Positions 1-7,048 are shown, counted from the first letter of the stretch. The stretch: 17,642 bases of DNA from Candidatus Kuenenia stuttgartensis (GCA_943330835.2 CALQJH020000009.1:1-17642), one strand, 5' to 3'. Translations and numbers: made by a program. Notes: generated by a model not told the origin, from the sequence alone.

Positions 1-608
1 TCGCCACCAACATTATTCACAACCATTCTCAAATTACCAATATCACAATGATCCATATTGTTATATGGGCCTACCCAGTAAGCTCCTACTCCAACTAATG
101 AAATCTTGCAATTTTTTATGGTATTGTTATTTGAAGTGCCATCAAAACCAAAAGCTCTTTGCACTTTAGACATCTGAGTTCTATCGATTGAACTGATAGA
201 AGTGTCTGTTATTTCCAGTCCATCAAAAACAATGTAATTTTTATTGTACAAATAAAAAAGATACGAAATTGTAGCCCCTGTACCAATAAATTTAGGCTTA
301 TCTCCTAATCCATAACTATTAAACGTAATAGCATTATTAACCACTCCAGATTTACCTACATTTAAAGTCCCAGAGAAATAATCTCCACATTTAAAAGAGA
401 TCGTATCGCCTGGATTGAAAGTATTCATATTGGATTGAACATTAGCTAAGGATTTCCAAGGCGAAGAAAAGCTACCATTTGAAGTAGATCCTGTGTAACT
501 CGAACTCACATAAAAGCTTCTCGAAAAAGAAGTTAATGCAAAAAAGATAAAGAAAGAAATTAGTACGCATTTGCGTAGAGTGTAAAGGTTTTTCATTTTG
601 ATTTTCAT
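1..608 (-). CDS. Secreted right-handed beta-helix protein (N-terminal part, cut by window edge)
   Basis: This frame is open from an ATG at 608 to base 1, about 202 codons, so the C-terminal part is missing. The start region reads MKIKMKNLYTLRK, followed by a hydrophobic stretch (about residues 14-26) ending near TSFSRS, which looks like a Sec signal peptide. After it come features seen at the start of secreted parallel beta-helix proteins: a 'GSFSSPWKSLANVQSNM' segment, then 'FNPGDTISFKCGDYFSGTL', then repeated short strands such as 'YIVFDGLEI' and 'NNTIKNCKIS' that resemble beta-helix coils. Such proteins are often polysaccharide lyases or adhesins, but no catalytic motif can be seen in this fragment. 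Two in-frame ATGs (608 and 596) lie in a duplicated 12-base unit, so the exact start is uncertain. Upstream (609-857) is very AT-rich and holds no promoter I can support. The missing part may carry a C-terminal sorting domain. Confidence 0.7.
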   Translation of the reverse strand, partial: MKIKMKNLYTLRKCVLISFFIFFALTSFSRSFYVSSSYTGSTSNGSFSSPWKSLANVQSNMNTFNPGDTISFKCGDYFSGTLNVGKSGVVNNAITFNSYGLGDKPKFIGTGATISYLFYLYNKNYIVFDGLEITDTSISSIDRTQMSKVQRAFGFDGTSNNNTIKNCKISLVGVGAYWVGPYNNMDHCDIGNLRMVVNNVGG

Positions 609-857
609 TTTGAGGTAAGGATTAAAAAATAGATTTTTTTGTTTTCAAATGATTAACATCTTTCAAGAAAGCGTATTAACTGATTTTTATTTTTACCAAT
701 CAAAAAATAATACAACTCAATAAGATATATGATATCAATCATTCTAAAACAAGAACAAAACTAAATCAAAAAAGAAATCATTTTGATTTTTATGGGAGTA
801 ATTAACAGAAATTTAAACGCAACTCGTAGTCGTAATAATATAAAAAATAATCGAAAT

Positions 858-1952
858 CTACTTTACGTTGGATGCTATAATTTTAGATAGTTCTATTGGA
901 TTAAATGTATGTGCATCAAGGCCTTCGTAAGCTTTTATTACATTGCCATTCCATAAATACACTACCCCAGGAGTAGTAGCATTATTCCCTAGTAATTTAA
1001 AAAAAGCGGGAATATCATCAATTACAAAATAAGGAAATGAACGTTTTACTTCTGTAAAAAATTCAGGTATTTTATATACCTCTTCGTTCATAAATAAAAT
1101 GTATACTGGGGGGAAATTTTGAGATCTGGAAATCTTTACTAATTCTTTTGCCGCTTCTCTGCAATGGTCACAACCAGGCACAAAAAGACAAACGATTTTT
1201 TTCCCTTCATCAAGATTTATTTTTTTACCATTAAAATCTGTATAGCCTGAAAACTTTGACTGTACTTTTTTAGGCTCCACAACTATTGCAACAACAGACT
1301 TTGCAGTATCATTCTTTTTAATTTCATTTTTTACAGTATCAGTATTTTCGATTGCATTAACGAATGTGTCCGAAACAGCGTTAGCCGAATCTGGAATCAA
1401 TGTTACCGGTGGTGATGTTGATACTTTGTCTTCTTTAGCACAAGGGCAAAAAGGAAAAGAGAAAAACATTAAAAATGCAGAAAAGAAATAAATAAAAAGA
1501 ATGACGATAAATTTATTTTGTCCTTTTTCTTTTTCGCTTACATTTTTATATAAATAAATAAGCAGCCCAATAGTGATGATATTTTTAATCGTTGCTTCCA
1601 ATGGTGTCATTGGAATAAGCTGACCAAAACATCCGCAATTACCATTCATGGCGCCATGCTCAACCATTTGAATACCCAAATGAATACAAAAAGCGGCCAA
1701 TAATAAAATAGTAACAGGTATTACAAAAGACTTTATAAAATGATTTTGAAGAATACCAATAGCAATAGCCACTTCCAGTGCGATGATTAATCTTGCCAGA
1801 TATGGAGCAGAACACCAGTCTACAATACCTAAATCAACCAGCTGCTTTTCAAATGCCCAGATGGGAAATAGTTTCGCTACTGCAGACAATAAAAATAGTG
1901 CCGAAATAATAATTCTAACGATTAAGGGTACATGTTTTTTTAAATTAGCCAT
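858..1952 (-). CDS. MauE/DoxX-like membrane protein fused to a thioredoxin-like domain
   Basis: The protein has 364 residues and two parts. The N-terminal part has hydrophobic segments near 10-28, 50-70, 75-95, 118-136 and 147-166. Its 'NGNCGCFGQLIPMTPLEA' signature (104-121, Cys106 and Cys108) is typical of MauE/DoxX-family redox membrane proteins. After a fifth segment comes FCPC (Cys169, Cys171), then a polar, low-complexity linker (about 172-230). The C-terminal part (about 234-364) looks like a thioredoxin fold: a CDHC active site at 261-264 in 'FVPGCDHCREAAKEL', and a Thr-Pro at 327-328 in the cis-proline position. MauE is needed for disulfide-rich methylamine dehydrogenase maturation. 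By analogy this protein may move electrons or disulfides across the inner membrane to envelope proteins, but that is inference. It lies 41 bp after the DUF1599 gene, probably in one transcript. The layout resembles the Bacteroidota protein family that accompanies DUF1599. Confidence 0.75.
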   Translation of the reverse strand: MANLKKHVPLIVRIIISALFLLSAVAKLFPIWAFEKQLVDLGIVDWCSAPYLARLIIALEVAIAIGILQNHFIKSFVIPVTILLLAAFCIHLGIQMVEHGAMNGNCGCFGQLIPMTPLEATIKNIITIGLLIYLYKNVSEKEKGQNKFIVILFIYFFSAFLMFFSFPFCPCAKEDKVSTSPPVTLIPDSANAVSDTFVNAIENTDTVKNEIKKNDTAKSVVAIVVEPKKVQSKFSGYTDFNGKKINLDEGKKIVCLFVPGCDHCREAAKELVKISRSQNFPPVYILFMNEEVYKIPEFFTEVKRSFPYFVIDDIPAFFKLLGNNATTPGVVYLWNGNVIKAYEGLDAHTFNPIELSKIIASNVK

Positions 1953-1993
1953 CTTTATTTTTTTTAACCTTTTTAATAAAAATATAAATCCTA

Positions 1994-2545
1994 CTATTTA
2001 GTATGCTTTCCTTCGTCAATTAAAATCAATCCAAATGCAGCATAATTAAGAATATCGTAATAATTAGCATCAATACCTTCACTAACTACGGTAACGCCAT
2101 TATTAGAAATAATTTGTTTGATACGAAGCAACTTCGATAAAATCAAATCGATAAAACTCTCCTGGCTCATTTCTCTCCAAGCTTCGCCATAATCATGATT
2201 TTTGTCAGTCATTAATTTTTTCGCATTCGAAACTTTCTCTTCATATAAGGCAGACACTTCATCTACCGTTAGTTGTTCTACATTTTCATCTTTAATCTCC
2301 AACTGAATCAACCCAATAATGGCATAATTCAATATGCCCTCAAATTCACTTTTTATGCCATCTTCAATTTTCTGCTGTCGTTTCTCTTGAATCGTTCTGA
2401 TTCTTTTCGCCTTAATATAAATCTGGTCTACTATAGCAATCGTTCTGTACACTCGCCAGGATGTTCCATAATCAGCCGTTTTCTTTAAAAAAGTATTCCT
2501 GCAATTAGCAACAGCAAGATCGTATTGTACATTTGTTGAAGTCAT
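1994..2545 (-). CDS. DUF1599-family protein with two internal repeats
   Basis: This 183-residue soluble, mostly helical protein is recognised as DUF1599 (called, as I recall, nucleotide modification associated domain 1). The sequence shows a clear tandem duplication. DYGTSWR (25-31) matches DYGEAWR (118-124). Lys45/Arg48/Ile49 match Lys138/Arg141/Ile142 at identical distances. ILNYAIIGLI (71-80) matches ILNYAAFGLI (165-174). Each repeat therefore carries a DYG..WR motif, a basic helix and an ILNYA..GLI helix. No biochemical activity is established to my knowledge. The family name implies a link to nucleotide or base modification, and here the gene is divergent from folP (folate), which would fit a nucleotide or folate role (inference). 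The ATG at 2545 follows an A-rich leader. It precedes the MauE-Trx gene on the same strand and probably heads that operon. No signal peptide is present. Confidence 0.8.
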   Translation of the reverse strand: MTSTNVQYDLAVANCRNTFLKKTADYGTSWRVYRTIAIVDQIYIKAKRIRTIQEKRQQKIEDGIKSEFEGILNYAIIGLIQLEIKDENVEQLTVDEVSALYEEKVSNAKKLMTDKNHDYGEAWREMSQESFIDLILSKLLRIKQIISNNGVTVVSEGIDANYYDILNYAAFGLILIDEGKHTK

Positions 2546-2619
2546 TATGGGAATATAATTTTCTGTATAATCTTAATAAAATATGAATGTATAAATCCAA
2601 GGATACAAATTTTTAGTTG

Positions 2620-2627
2620 CACCTTTG
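2620..2627 (+). promoter_or_regulatory. Candidate -7 box for folP
   Basis: The octamer CACCTTTG differs by one base from the Bacteroidota -7 consensus TAnnTTTG and lies 33 bases before the preferred folP start at 2661. No TTG or TTTG -33 element is seen at the expected distance, so this is a weak call. If real, it rules out the upstream ATG at 2625, which would overlap the box. Confidence 0.3.
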
Positions 2628-2660
2628 TTTTTCATTTGCAAAAATACAATTAGTCTAGCA

Positions 2661-3497
2661 ATGTTAACCCTTAACTGTAAAGGAAAAATATTAAGTTTGG
2701 AAAAGCCCCTTGTTATGGGGATTATCAATGCCACACCCGACTCCTTTTTTGAAGGACACCTGGCTGATACTTCCGAAAAGATGTTACACCGAGCTGAAAA
2801 AATGATTACCGACGGTGCCGATATTTTGGATATTGGCGGACAAAGCACAAAACCCGGAAGCAAAAGAATCGATTTGGATGAAGAATTAAATCGGGTGATC
2901 CCTGTGATTTCATTATTACATAGCCATTTCCCTGACGTAATCTTATCTGTAGACACCTATTACAGTAATGTGGCCAAAATTGCAGTTGAAGCTGGCGCAT
3001 CGATAGTAAATGACATTAGCGCTGGAAATATGGATACAGAAATGATTGCAACTGTAGCAAATCTTGACCTGCCCTATATCTGTATGCATATGCAGGGGAC
3101 ACCGGAAACCATGCAACAAAACCCTGTTTATGAAGACATTACCCATGATGTGCTGAACTTTTTCATGAGAAAAATAGCTGATTGCAAAAATGCAGGCATA
3201 AAAGACATTATTATCGATCCAGGATTTGGGTTTGGCAAAACCATTCAACAGAATTATCAATTGCTAAAAGAAATGTCCGCCTTGCAAATACTTGAATTAC
3301 CCATACTTACCGGATTGTCCAGAAAAGGCATGATTTACAAAACGCTGAATAGTGACCCTACAGAAGCACTGAATGGAACAACAGTCCTTAATACCCTTGC
3401 TTTACAAAACGGAGCAAACATACTAAGAGTTCACGATGTAAAAGAAGCCAGAGAAGCTATCCTATTATTTGAATGTTACAAAAATGCCGCTCAATAA
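2661..3497 (+). CDS. folP: Dihydropteroate synthase
   Basis: FolP condenses 7,8-dihydropterin pyrophosphate with p-aminobenzoate to form dihydropteroate in cytosolic folate synthesis, and is the sulfonamide target. The start at 2661 gives 278 residues, the usual length. The in-frame ATG at 2625 would add 12 residues overlapping a promoter-like sequence, so I reject it. The TIM-barrel motifs are present in order: 'LVMGIINATPDSFF' (17-30, pterin-phosphate Asn23), 'ADILDIGGQSTKPGS' (53-67), 'LSVDTYYSNVA' (95-105, Asp97), 'IVNDISAG' (Asn117), 'IIIDPGFGFGKT' (183-194, Asp186), 'GLSRKGM' (218-224, Lys222) and 'ILRVHDV' (254-260, Arg256/His258). All expected key residues are there, so the enzyme should be active. 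The gene is divergent from the DUF1599/MauE-Trx pair and convergent with the FKBP/nrnA operon. A hairpin covers its stop codon. Confidence 0.96.
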   Translation: MLTLNCKGKILSLEKPLVMGIINATPDSFFEGHLADTSEKMLHRAEKMITDGADILDIGGQSTKPGSKRIDLDEELNRVIPVISLLHSHFPDVILSVDTYYSNVAKIAVEAGASIVNDISAGNMDTEMIATVANLDLPYICMHMQGTPETMQQNPVYEDITHDVLNFFMRKIADCKNAGIKDIIIDPGFGFGKTIQQNYQLLKEMSALQILELPILTGLSRKGMIYKTLNSDPTEALNGTTVLNTLALQNGANILRVHDVKEAREAILLFECYKNAAQ

Positions 3498-3511
3498 TTT
3501 GAACGGCATTT
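3482..3511. terminator. Bidirectional hairpin between folP and the FKBP lipoprotein gene
   Basis: AAATGCCG (3482-3489) pairs with CGGCATTT (3504-3511). After a C/A mismatch, TCAA (3491-3494) pairs with TTGA (3499-3502), leaving a 4-base loop. The hairpin contains the folP stop codon. On the minus strand it is followed by TTTTTG, a reasonable U-tract for the FKBP transcript. On the plus strand the tract is weak (TTTGTTAATAAAA). Confidence 0.6.
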
Positions 3512-3535
3512 GTTAATAAAATTGATTCCAAAAGT

Positions 3536-4570
3536 TTATCTTTTCTTTTTCATCGTCGTATCTGGTCTAGCTTTAGCCAAACTATCCATGAACTTTTTTT
3601 GTTTAGCTTCTCTCTCTTTTTTAAGTTTTTCAAGTTCAGCCTTTGCCTGTGCTTTTGAAAGTACGTCAACCACTTCAATATCAAAAATCAAAATTGAATT
3701 TGGAGCAATATCTTCTCCGGCACCCTGCTTGCCATATGCCAAAGGTGAAGGAACATAAAACCTTGCTTTCGATCCTTTATTAAGCGTTTTTAACCCATCA
3801 TACCAGCCTTTGATTACACCTTGACCTAGAGATTTGTCAGTGGTTAAATTTACAAGGAAAGGTTCAACATGACCCTTTGAAGGATCGGTATTGCTATCGA
3901 ACATTTTACCTTCAATTGTTCTTCCTGTGTAATTTGTTTTTACAACTACGGAAGTGTCAATTAATGGTCCGGTTCCCGGCTGGATTAATTCAACATAAGT
4001 ACCCAATGGCGCTTTAGTTGCATTGATTTTTTTCGACTTCAAATATTCTTGAACTTTTTTATCCTCCTTTACCAGATTGGCAATGTTTTCTAGAGAATCC
4101 TTTTTCATTCTGATAGCCATACCTGCTTTACGTGCGCTATCAGCTTGCATTTGAGTTTGGAACACATTCAACAACTTAACTGTTGTAATAAAATGATACC
4201 CCTTTTTGATAAATGGTGGCATATCTCCAGGATTTTGAGCCATCATAGAATCTACCAACATTCTTAATACCAAACTATCTCCATTCTTCATCTGACTGAT
4301 AATTTTGAAATACTCAGGAGGAATAGACATAGAATCTAATGGTTGAATTACAGCACCACTGGTAGTTCTTGTATCATTCAACAATGAATCAGTTTTACCA
4401 TTATTGATAAACTGAGCAATTTGCATTTCCATGAATTCTCCTACTTTCACTTTTTGACCATTACCATTTGAAATAATTTTGTATTCCAAACCTTTGTCTC
4501 CTTTTTTGAAATCTTGCTTGCATGAAACCATAACGATTGCAGCTAAGCATACATAAGAAATTTTACGCAT
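3536..4570 (-). CDS. FKBP-type peptidyl-prolyl isomerase, lipoprotein with two FKBP-like domains
   Basis: This predicted envelope prolyl cis-trans isomerase has 344 residues from the ATG at 4570. That start gives a lipoprotein signal, MRKISYVCLAAIVMVSC, with Cys17 as the lipidated residue. The longer start at 4600 would overlap nrnA and bury the signal. Residues about 26-137 look like a degenerate FKBP domain: the framework 'QMKNGDSLVLRM' and 'ITTVKLLNVF' is kept, but the active-site YTG, FDS and Trp are missing. Residues about 187-305 are a full FKBP domain: NYTG (213-216), MFDS (223-226), 'VIKGWYDGLKTL' (252-263), 'PSPLAYG' (274-280) and 'IAPNSILIFDIEVVDV' (288-303). A charged, helical Lys/Glu-rich tail (about 306-344) ends in KKKR. 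The gene starts 11 bp after the nrnA stop, so the two are probably co-transcribed. The isomerase call is firm. Client proteins are unknown. Confidence 0.9.
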   Translation of the reverse strand: MRKISYVCLAAIVMVSCKQDFKKGDKGLEYKIISNGNGQKVKVGEFMEMQIAQFINNGKTDSLLNDTRTTSGAVIQPLDSMSIPPEYFKIISQMKNGDSLVLRMLVDSMMAQNPGDMPPFIKKGYHFITTVKLLNVFQTQMQADSARKAGMAIRMKKDSLENIANLVKEDKKVQEYLKSKKINATKAPLGTYVELIQPGTGPLIDTSVVVKTNYTGRTIEGKMFDSNTDPSKGHVEPFLVNLTTDKSLGQGVIKGWYDGLKTLNKGSKARFYVPSPLAYGKQGAGEDIAPNSILIFDIEVVDVLSKAQAKAELEKLKKEREAKQKKFMDSLAKARPDTTMKKKR

Positions 4571-4581
4571 TGTGTTTTGTT

Positions 4582-5601
4582 TTAAAATTGATAAGTACAT
4601 AAATCATTTTTATTTTCAGCTATTGCTTTTTTAAATTTAGAAACCACTTCTTCCAGCGGATCTTTACTTTGACCTCCGGAAGCATTAAAATGGCCGCCCC
4701 CTTCAAAGTATTTTCTTGCAAAAGTATTTACATCAAAATTTCCTTTACTTCTGAAAGAGAGTTTTCTTTCTTCTCCGCGGTCAATAATAATCGTCGCTAA
4801 CTTAATGCCTTCAATACTCAACGGATAATTTACCAACCCTTCTGTATCGCCAGTTTTGATATCATATTTAATCAAATCCTGCTGAGGAATTGAAATCAAT
4901 GCCGTATTGTATTCATAAAATAATTGCATTCTGTTTGACAAGACATTCCCTATAAACCGCAATCTGTTTTCTGTGAAATTATCAAAAAGCGCCTCATGAA
5001 TAACGCTATGTTTCAACCCTCTTTTTAAAAAATCAGACACCATTGCATGAACGTTTGCTGATGTGGAGGGAAATCTGAATGAACCTGTGTCTGTCATGAC
5101 GCCTGCATATAAACACTGGGCCACTTCATTATTAATTTTATCCTGATAACCTGATGCAACAATAAAATCATACACCATTTCTGCAGTAGAGCTCTTGGAG
5201 GTATCACTGGCACCGAATGAAAACACTTCTACCTGGGGTTGTTGGTGGTGATCTATTAAGATCTTAACTGCAGGTGCATTTAGCAAAGAAGCTTCCATTT
5301 TTTTGGTCCTGCTCATGGTATTAAAATCGAGACAGAAAATCCAATCCGCATCTGTAATGAAAACATCCGCTTTCGCTTGTTCTTTTTCGTAATCGAGCAC
5401 ATCTTTACTCCCTGGCATCCAGCTCAAAAAAGAGGCCCAGTTTGTAGGAGAAATCACCTTTACCTGGTGTCCGAATTGGGTCAGAAAATGAAATAATCCC
5501 AATGTAGAGCCCATTGCATCCCCATCTGGTTTTTGGTGCATGGTAATAACGATGTTTTTAGGACTCGTTATTTCGGCAAAAATTTGATTGATTGGTTGCA
5601 T
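4582..5601 (-). CDS. nrnA: DHH-family phosphoesterase, NrnA-type nanoRNase / pAp phosphatase
   Basis: Proteins of this family degrade 2-5 nt RNAs in the cytosol and dephosphorylate 3'-phosphoadenosine 5'-phosphate (pAp). Some members also cleave linear cyclic-dinucleotide products. The 339 residues have the expected two domains. The DHH domain has 'MHQKPDGDAMGS' (21-32; His22, Asp26, Asp28), 'FCLDFN' (Asp92), 'ILIDHHQQP' (Asp117-His118-His119) and 'TDTGSFRFPSTS' (Asp171), which together form the two-metal site. The DHHA1 domain has 'FRSKGNFDVNTFARKYFEGG' (283-302), continuing into GHFNASGG (303-310). All catalytic residues are present. The start at 5601 lies only 10 bases after a good -7 box, so the mRNA leader must be very short. 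Any later start would remove the first metal motif. It is first in an operon with the FKBP lipoprotein and divergent from ndk. Confidence 0.93.
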   Translation of the reverse strand: MQPINQIFAEITSPKNIVITMHQKPDGDAMGSTLGLFHFLTQFGHQVKVISPTNWASFLSWMPGSKDVLDYEKEQAKADVFITDADWIFCLDFNTMSRTKKMEASLLNAPAVKILIDHHQQPQVEVFSFGASDTSKSSTAEMVYDFIVASGYQDKINNEVAQCLYAGVMTDTGSFRFPSTSANVHAMVSDFLKRGLKHSVIHEALFDNFTENRLRFIGNVLSNRMQLFYEYNTALISIPQQDLIKYDIKTGDTEGLVNYPLSIEGIKLATIIIDRGEERKLSFRSKGNFDVNTFARKYFEGGGHFNASGGQSKDPLEEVVSKFKKAIAENKNDLCTYQF

Positions 5602-5611
5602 AAAGACGGCG

Positions 5612-5642
5612 CAAAAGTAAGTGTAAAATATGAATGTGCAAA
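5612..5642 (-). promoter_or_regulatory. Bacteroidota-type promoter of nrnA
   Basis: Read on the minus strand, TTTG (5642-5639) is followed by a 19-base spacer and TACTTTTG (5619-5612). This is an exact match to the Bacteroidota primary-sigma consensus (TTTG, about 19 bases, TAnnTTTG). The nrnA ATG starts 10 bases after the -7 box, so the predicted leader is only about 4-6 nt. Confidence 0.7.
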
Positions 5643-5671
5643 TTTCAAAACTTTTAAAGACAAATTGACCT

Positions 5672-5679
5672 TATCTTTG
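5672..5679 (+). promoter_or_regulatory. -7 box of ndk promoter
   Basis: TATCTTTG matches the Bacteroidota -7 consensus exactly and lies 20 bases before the ndk ATG, giving a leader of roughly 14-16 nt. No clear TTTG lies about 19 bases upstream, so the -33 element is weak or absent. The box extends into TTTGCGCC, the same octamer found at the nrnA promoter in the opposite orientation. Confidence 0.55.
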
Positions 5680-5699
5680 CGCCCAAAATTAATAATACC

Positions 5700-6116
5700 A
5701 TGACTAACAGAACTTTTACCATGATTAAGCCAGATGCCACAGAAAAAGGATACACTGGTGGTATATTAGAAATGATCAACAAAGCTGGATTCCGCATCGT
5801 AGCTATGAAAATGACTCACCTTAGTGCAGCAAAAGCCGGTGAATTTTATGCAGTACATAAAGAACGTCCTTTTTACGGCGAACTGGTTGAATTCATGAGT
5901 CGCGGCCCGATAACTGCTGCCATTCTTGAAAAAGAAAATGCGGTTGAAGATTTTCGTAAATTAATTGGCGCTACCAACCCTGCAAATGCTGAAGAAGGTA
6001 CTATTCGTAAGAAATATGCCGCATCAATTGGAGAAAATGCAGTACATGGCAGCGATAGTGATGAGAATGCCGCTATTGAAGGGGATTTCTTCTTTAGTAA
6101 ATTAGAACAATTTTAA
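5700..6116 (+). CDS. ndk: Nucleoside diphosphate kinase
   Basis: Ndk transfers the gamma-phosphate of ATP to nucleoside diphosphates through a phosphohistidine, balancing NTP and dNTP pools in the cytosol. The 138 residues are the normal bacterial length. The sequence shows '[11 protein letters not shown]' (4-14, Lys10), '[18 protein letters not shown]' (53-70), '[19 protein letters not shown]' (89-107) and '[12 protein letters not shown]' (113-124), where His116 is the phosphorylated residue. All catalytic residues are present. The gene is monocistronic: its own -7 box lies 20 bases upstream and a strong terminator begins 20 bases after the stop. It is divergent from nrnA, whose product also acts on nucleotides. 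Confidence 0.97.
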   Translation: MTNRTFTMIKPDATEKGYTGGILEMINKAGFRIVAMKMTHLSAAKAGEFYAVHKERPFYGELVEFMSRGPITAAILEKENAVEDFRKLIGATNPANAEEGTIRKKYAASIGENAVHGSDSDENAAIEGDFFFSKLEQF

Positions 6117-6135
6117 TTTTTTTATACTTATTTTT

Positions 6136-6171
6136 AAAACTCCATTCGATAATAAGAGTGGAGTTTTTTTT
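6136..6171 (+). terminator. Intrinsic terminator of ndk
   Basis: AAAACTCCATTC (6136-6147) pairs with GAGTGGAGTTTT (6156-6167), giving a 12-bp stem with one G-T pair and an 8-base loop, running into a T tract (6164-6171). This is a textbook Rho-independent terminator for ndk. Confidence 0.88.
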
Positions 6172-6210
6172 AACCCGGATTTTGCAGTTGGAAATTCTGG
6201 GTTTAAATGA

Positions 6211-6233
6211 TTGATGGTATTAATACTCATCAA
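6211..6233. repeat. Interrupted palindrome upstream of the CrtA-like gene
   Basis: TTGATG (6211-6216) and CATCAA (6228-6233) are inverted repeats around the perfect palindrome GTATTAATAC (6217-6226), with one unpaired T at 6227. It lies 35 bases before the CrtA-like ATG and after the ndk terminator. It could be a regulator-binding site. There is no T tract, so it is not a terminator. Confidence 0.45.
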
Positions 6234-6268
6234 TTCCAGATATTAGCCTAAAATAGCTTCTTCCTAAA

Positions 6269-6985
6269 ATGCAAACAACATTATCCATCACTCGATATAA
6301 AACATGGGCCATCCCTTTTGCTTTTTTATCAATGGCTATTTTTAGATTGCCGTTATTATTAAACAAGAGGATGAGCTTCTTCAAGCTCATGGGTACAGGC
6401 AAAAATGGAACTTTTGATAAAATGCCGGATTTCCATCAATGGGCTATTTTGTGCGTGCATAAAAATGAATTAAAGCTAAATGACTCCACTACTATCCTTG
6501 AAAGTCTTTATGGGAAATTCATTTCAACATGGCTGACATTTTTTGCTACAGAGACCTATACCCTATTATTGGAACCCATTACAGGACATGGGCTTTGGGA
6601 TAAAAAAGAAGTCTTTGGCAAAATAGAAAATAACAACATCCATACCGGGCAAGTAGCTACTTTAACAAGGGCAACCATCCGACTTTCAACATTAAAACAC
6701 TTCTGGAAAAATGTAGCTCCGGTGGCGAACAAAATGACGACAGCAAAAGGTTATATCTTCTCTGTTGGCATAGGAGAAACCCCATGGATCAAACAAGCAA
6801 CATTCAGTGTTTGGGATTCTGTGGAAGACATGAAGACATTCGCATACAGCATGAAAGAGCACAGTGACGTCATCAAAAAAACCAGGAAGGAAAAATGGTA
6901 TAGTGAGGATATGTTTGTACGATTTAAAATCATAGAAACATTCGGAAAAATACACGGAATTAACCCTCTAGAAAGAAAACTGTAA
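6269..6985 (+). CDS. CrtA-like protein (spheroidene monooxygenase family)
   Basis: This 238-residue protein resembles the CrtA family. CrtA introduces keto groups at C-2 of acyclic carotenoids such as spheroidene in phototrophic purple bacteria, and relatives occur in non-phototrophs. Motifs recalled from the family are: 'SMAIFRLPLLLN' (21-32) and 'GKNGTFD' (44-50) near the N-terminus; 'GQVATLTRATIR' (127-138); the segment 'FSVGIGETPWIKQATFSVWD' (164-183), where GIGE..P..QATFS.WDS is the strongest mark; His198 in 'FAYSMKEHSD'; and 'KWYSEDMFVRFK' (209-220). There is no signal peptide. Residues 12-31 are hydrophobic but sit within a conserved segment. The substrate cannot be read from sequence, and no other carotenoid gene is in this window. 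The arginase gene follows 63 bp downstream on the same strand. The start at 6269 keeps the conserved N-terminal segment. The family call is fairly good; a carotenoid role is inference. Confidence 0.65.
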   Translation: MQTTLSITRYKTWAIPFAFLSMAIFRLPLLLNKRMSFFKLMGTGKNGTFDKMPDFHQWAILCVHKNELKLNDSTTILESLYGKFISTWLTFFATETYTLLLEPITGHGLWDKKEVFGKIENNNIHTGQVATLTRATIRLSTLKHFWKNVAPVANKMTTAKGYIFSVGIGETPWIKQATFSVWDSVEDMKTFAYSMKEHSDVIKKTRKEKWYSEDMFVRFKIIETFGKIHGINPLERKL

Positions 6986-7048
6986 ATTTGAATACACAAA
7001 AATGATTTATGAGCTATTTGTAATACCATTTTTATAAAACAAGTCAAT

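Noticed and set aside
609..857. AT-rich gap between the beta-helix gene and the MauE-Trx gene, with AAATCAAAA (763-771) / TTTTGATTT (781-789) and CAAAACTA (756-763)
   Set aside because: The stem is almost all A-T and would be a very weak terminator. The -7-like CAAAACTA (minus strand) has no -33 partner at about 19 bases. Nothing else is visible.
2625..2660. Upstream in-frame ATG for folP
   Set aside because: The added 12 residues are not typical of the family, and the ATG lies within a promoter-like sequence.
2573..2956. Minus-strand open frame overlapping folP
   Set aside because: folP motifs are intact on the other strand, and this translation has no family features.
3510..3758. Plus-strand open frame of 82 codons opposite the FKBP gene
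   Set aside because: It is antisense to a strongly supported gene and has no recognisable domain.
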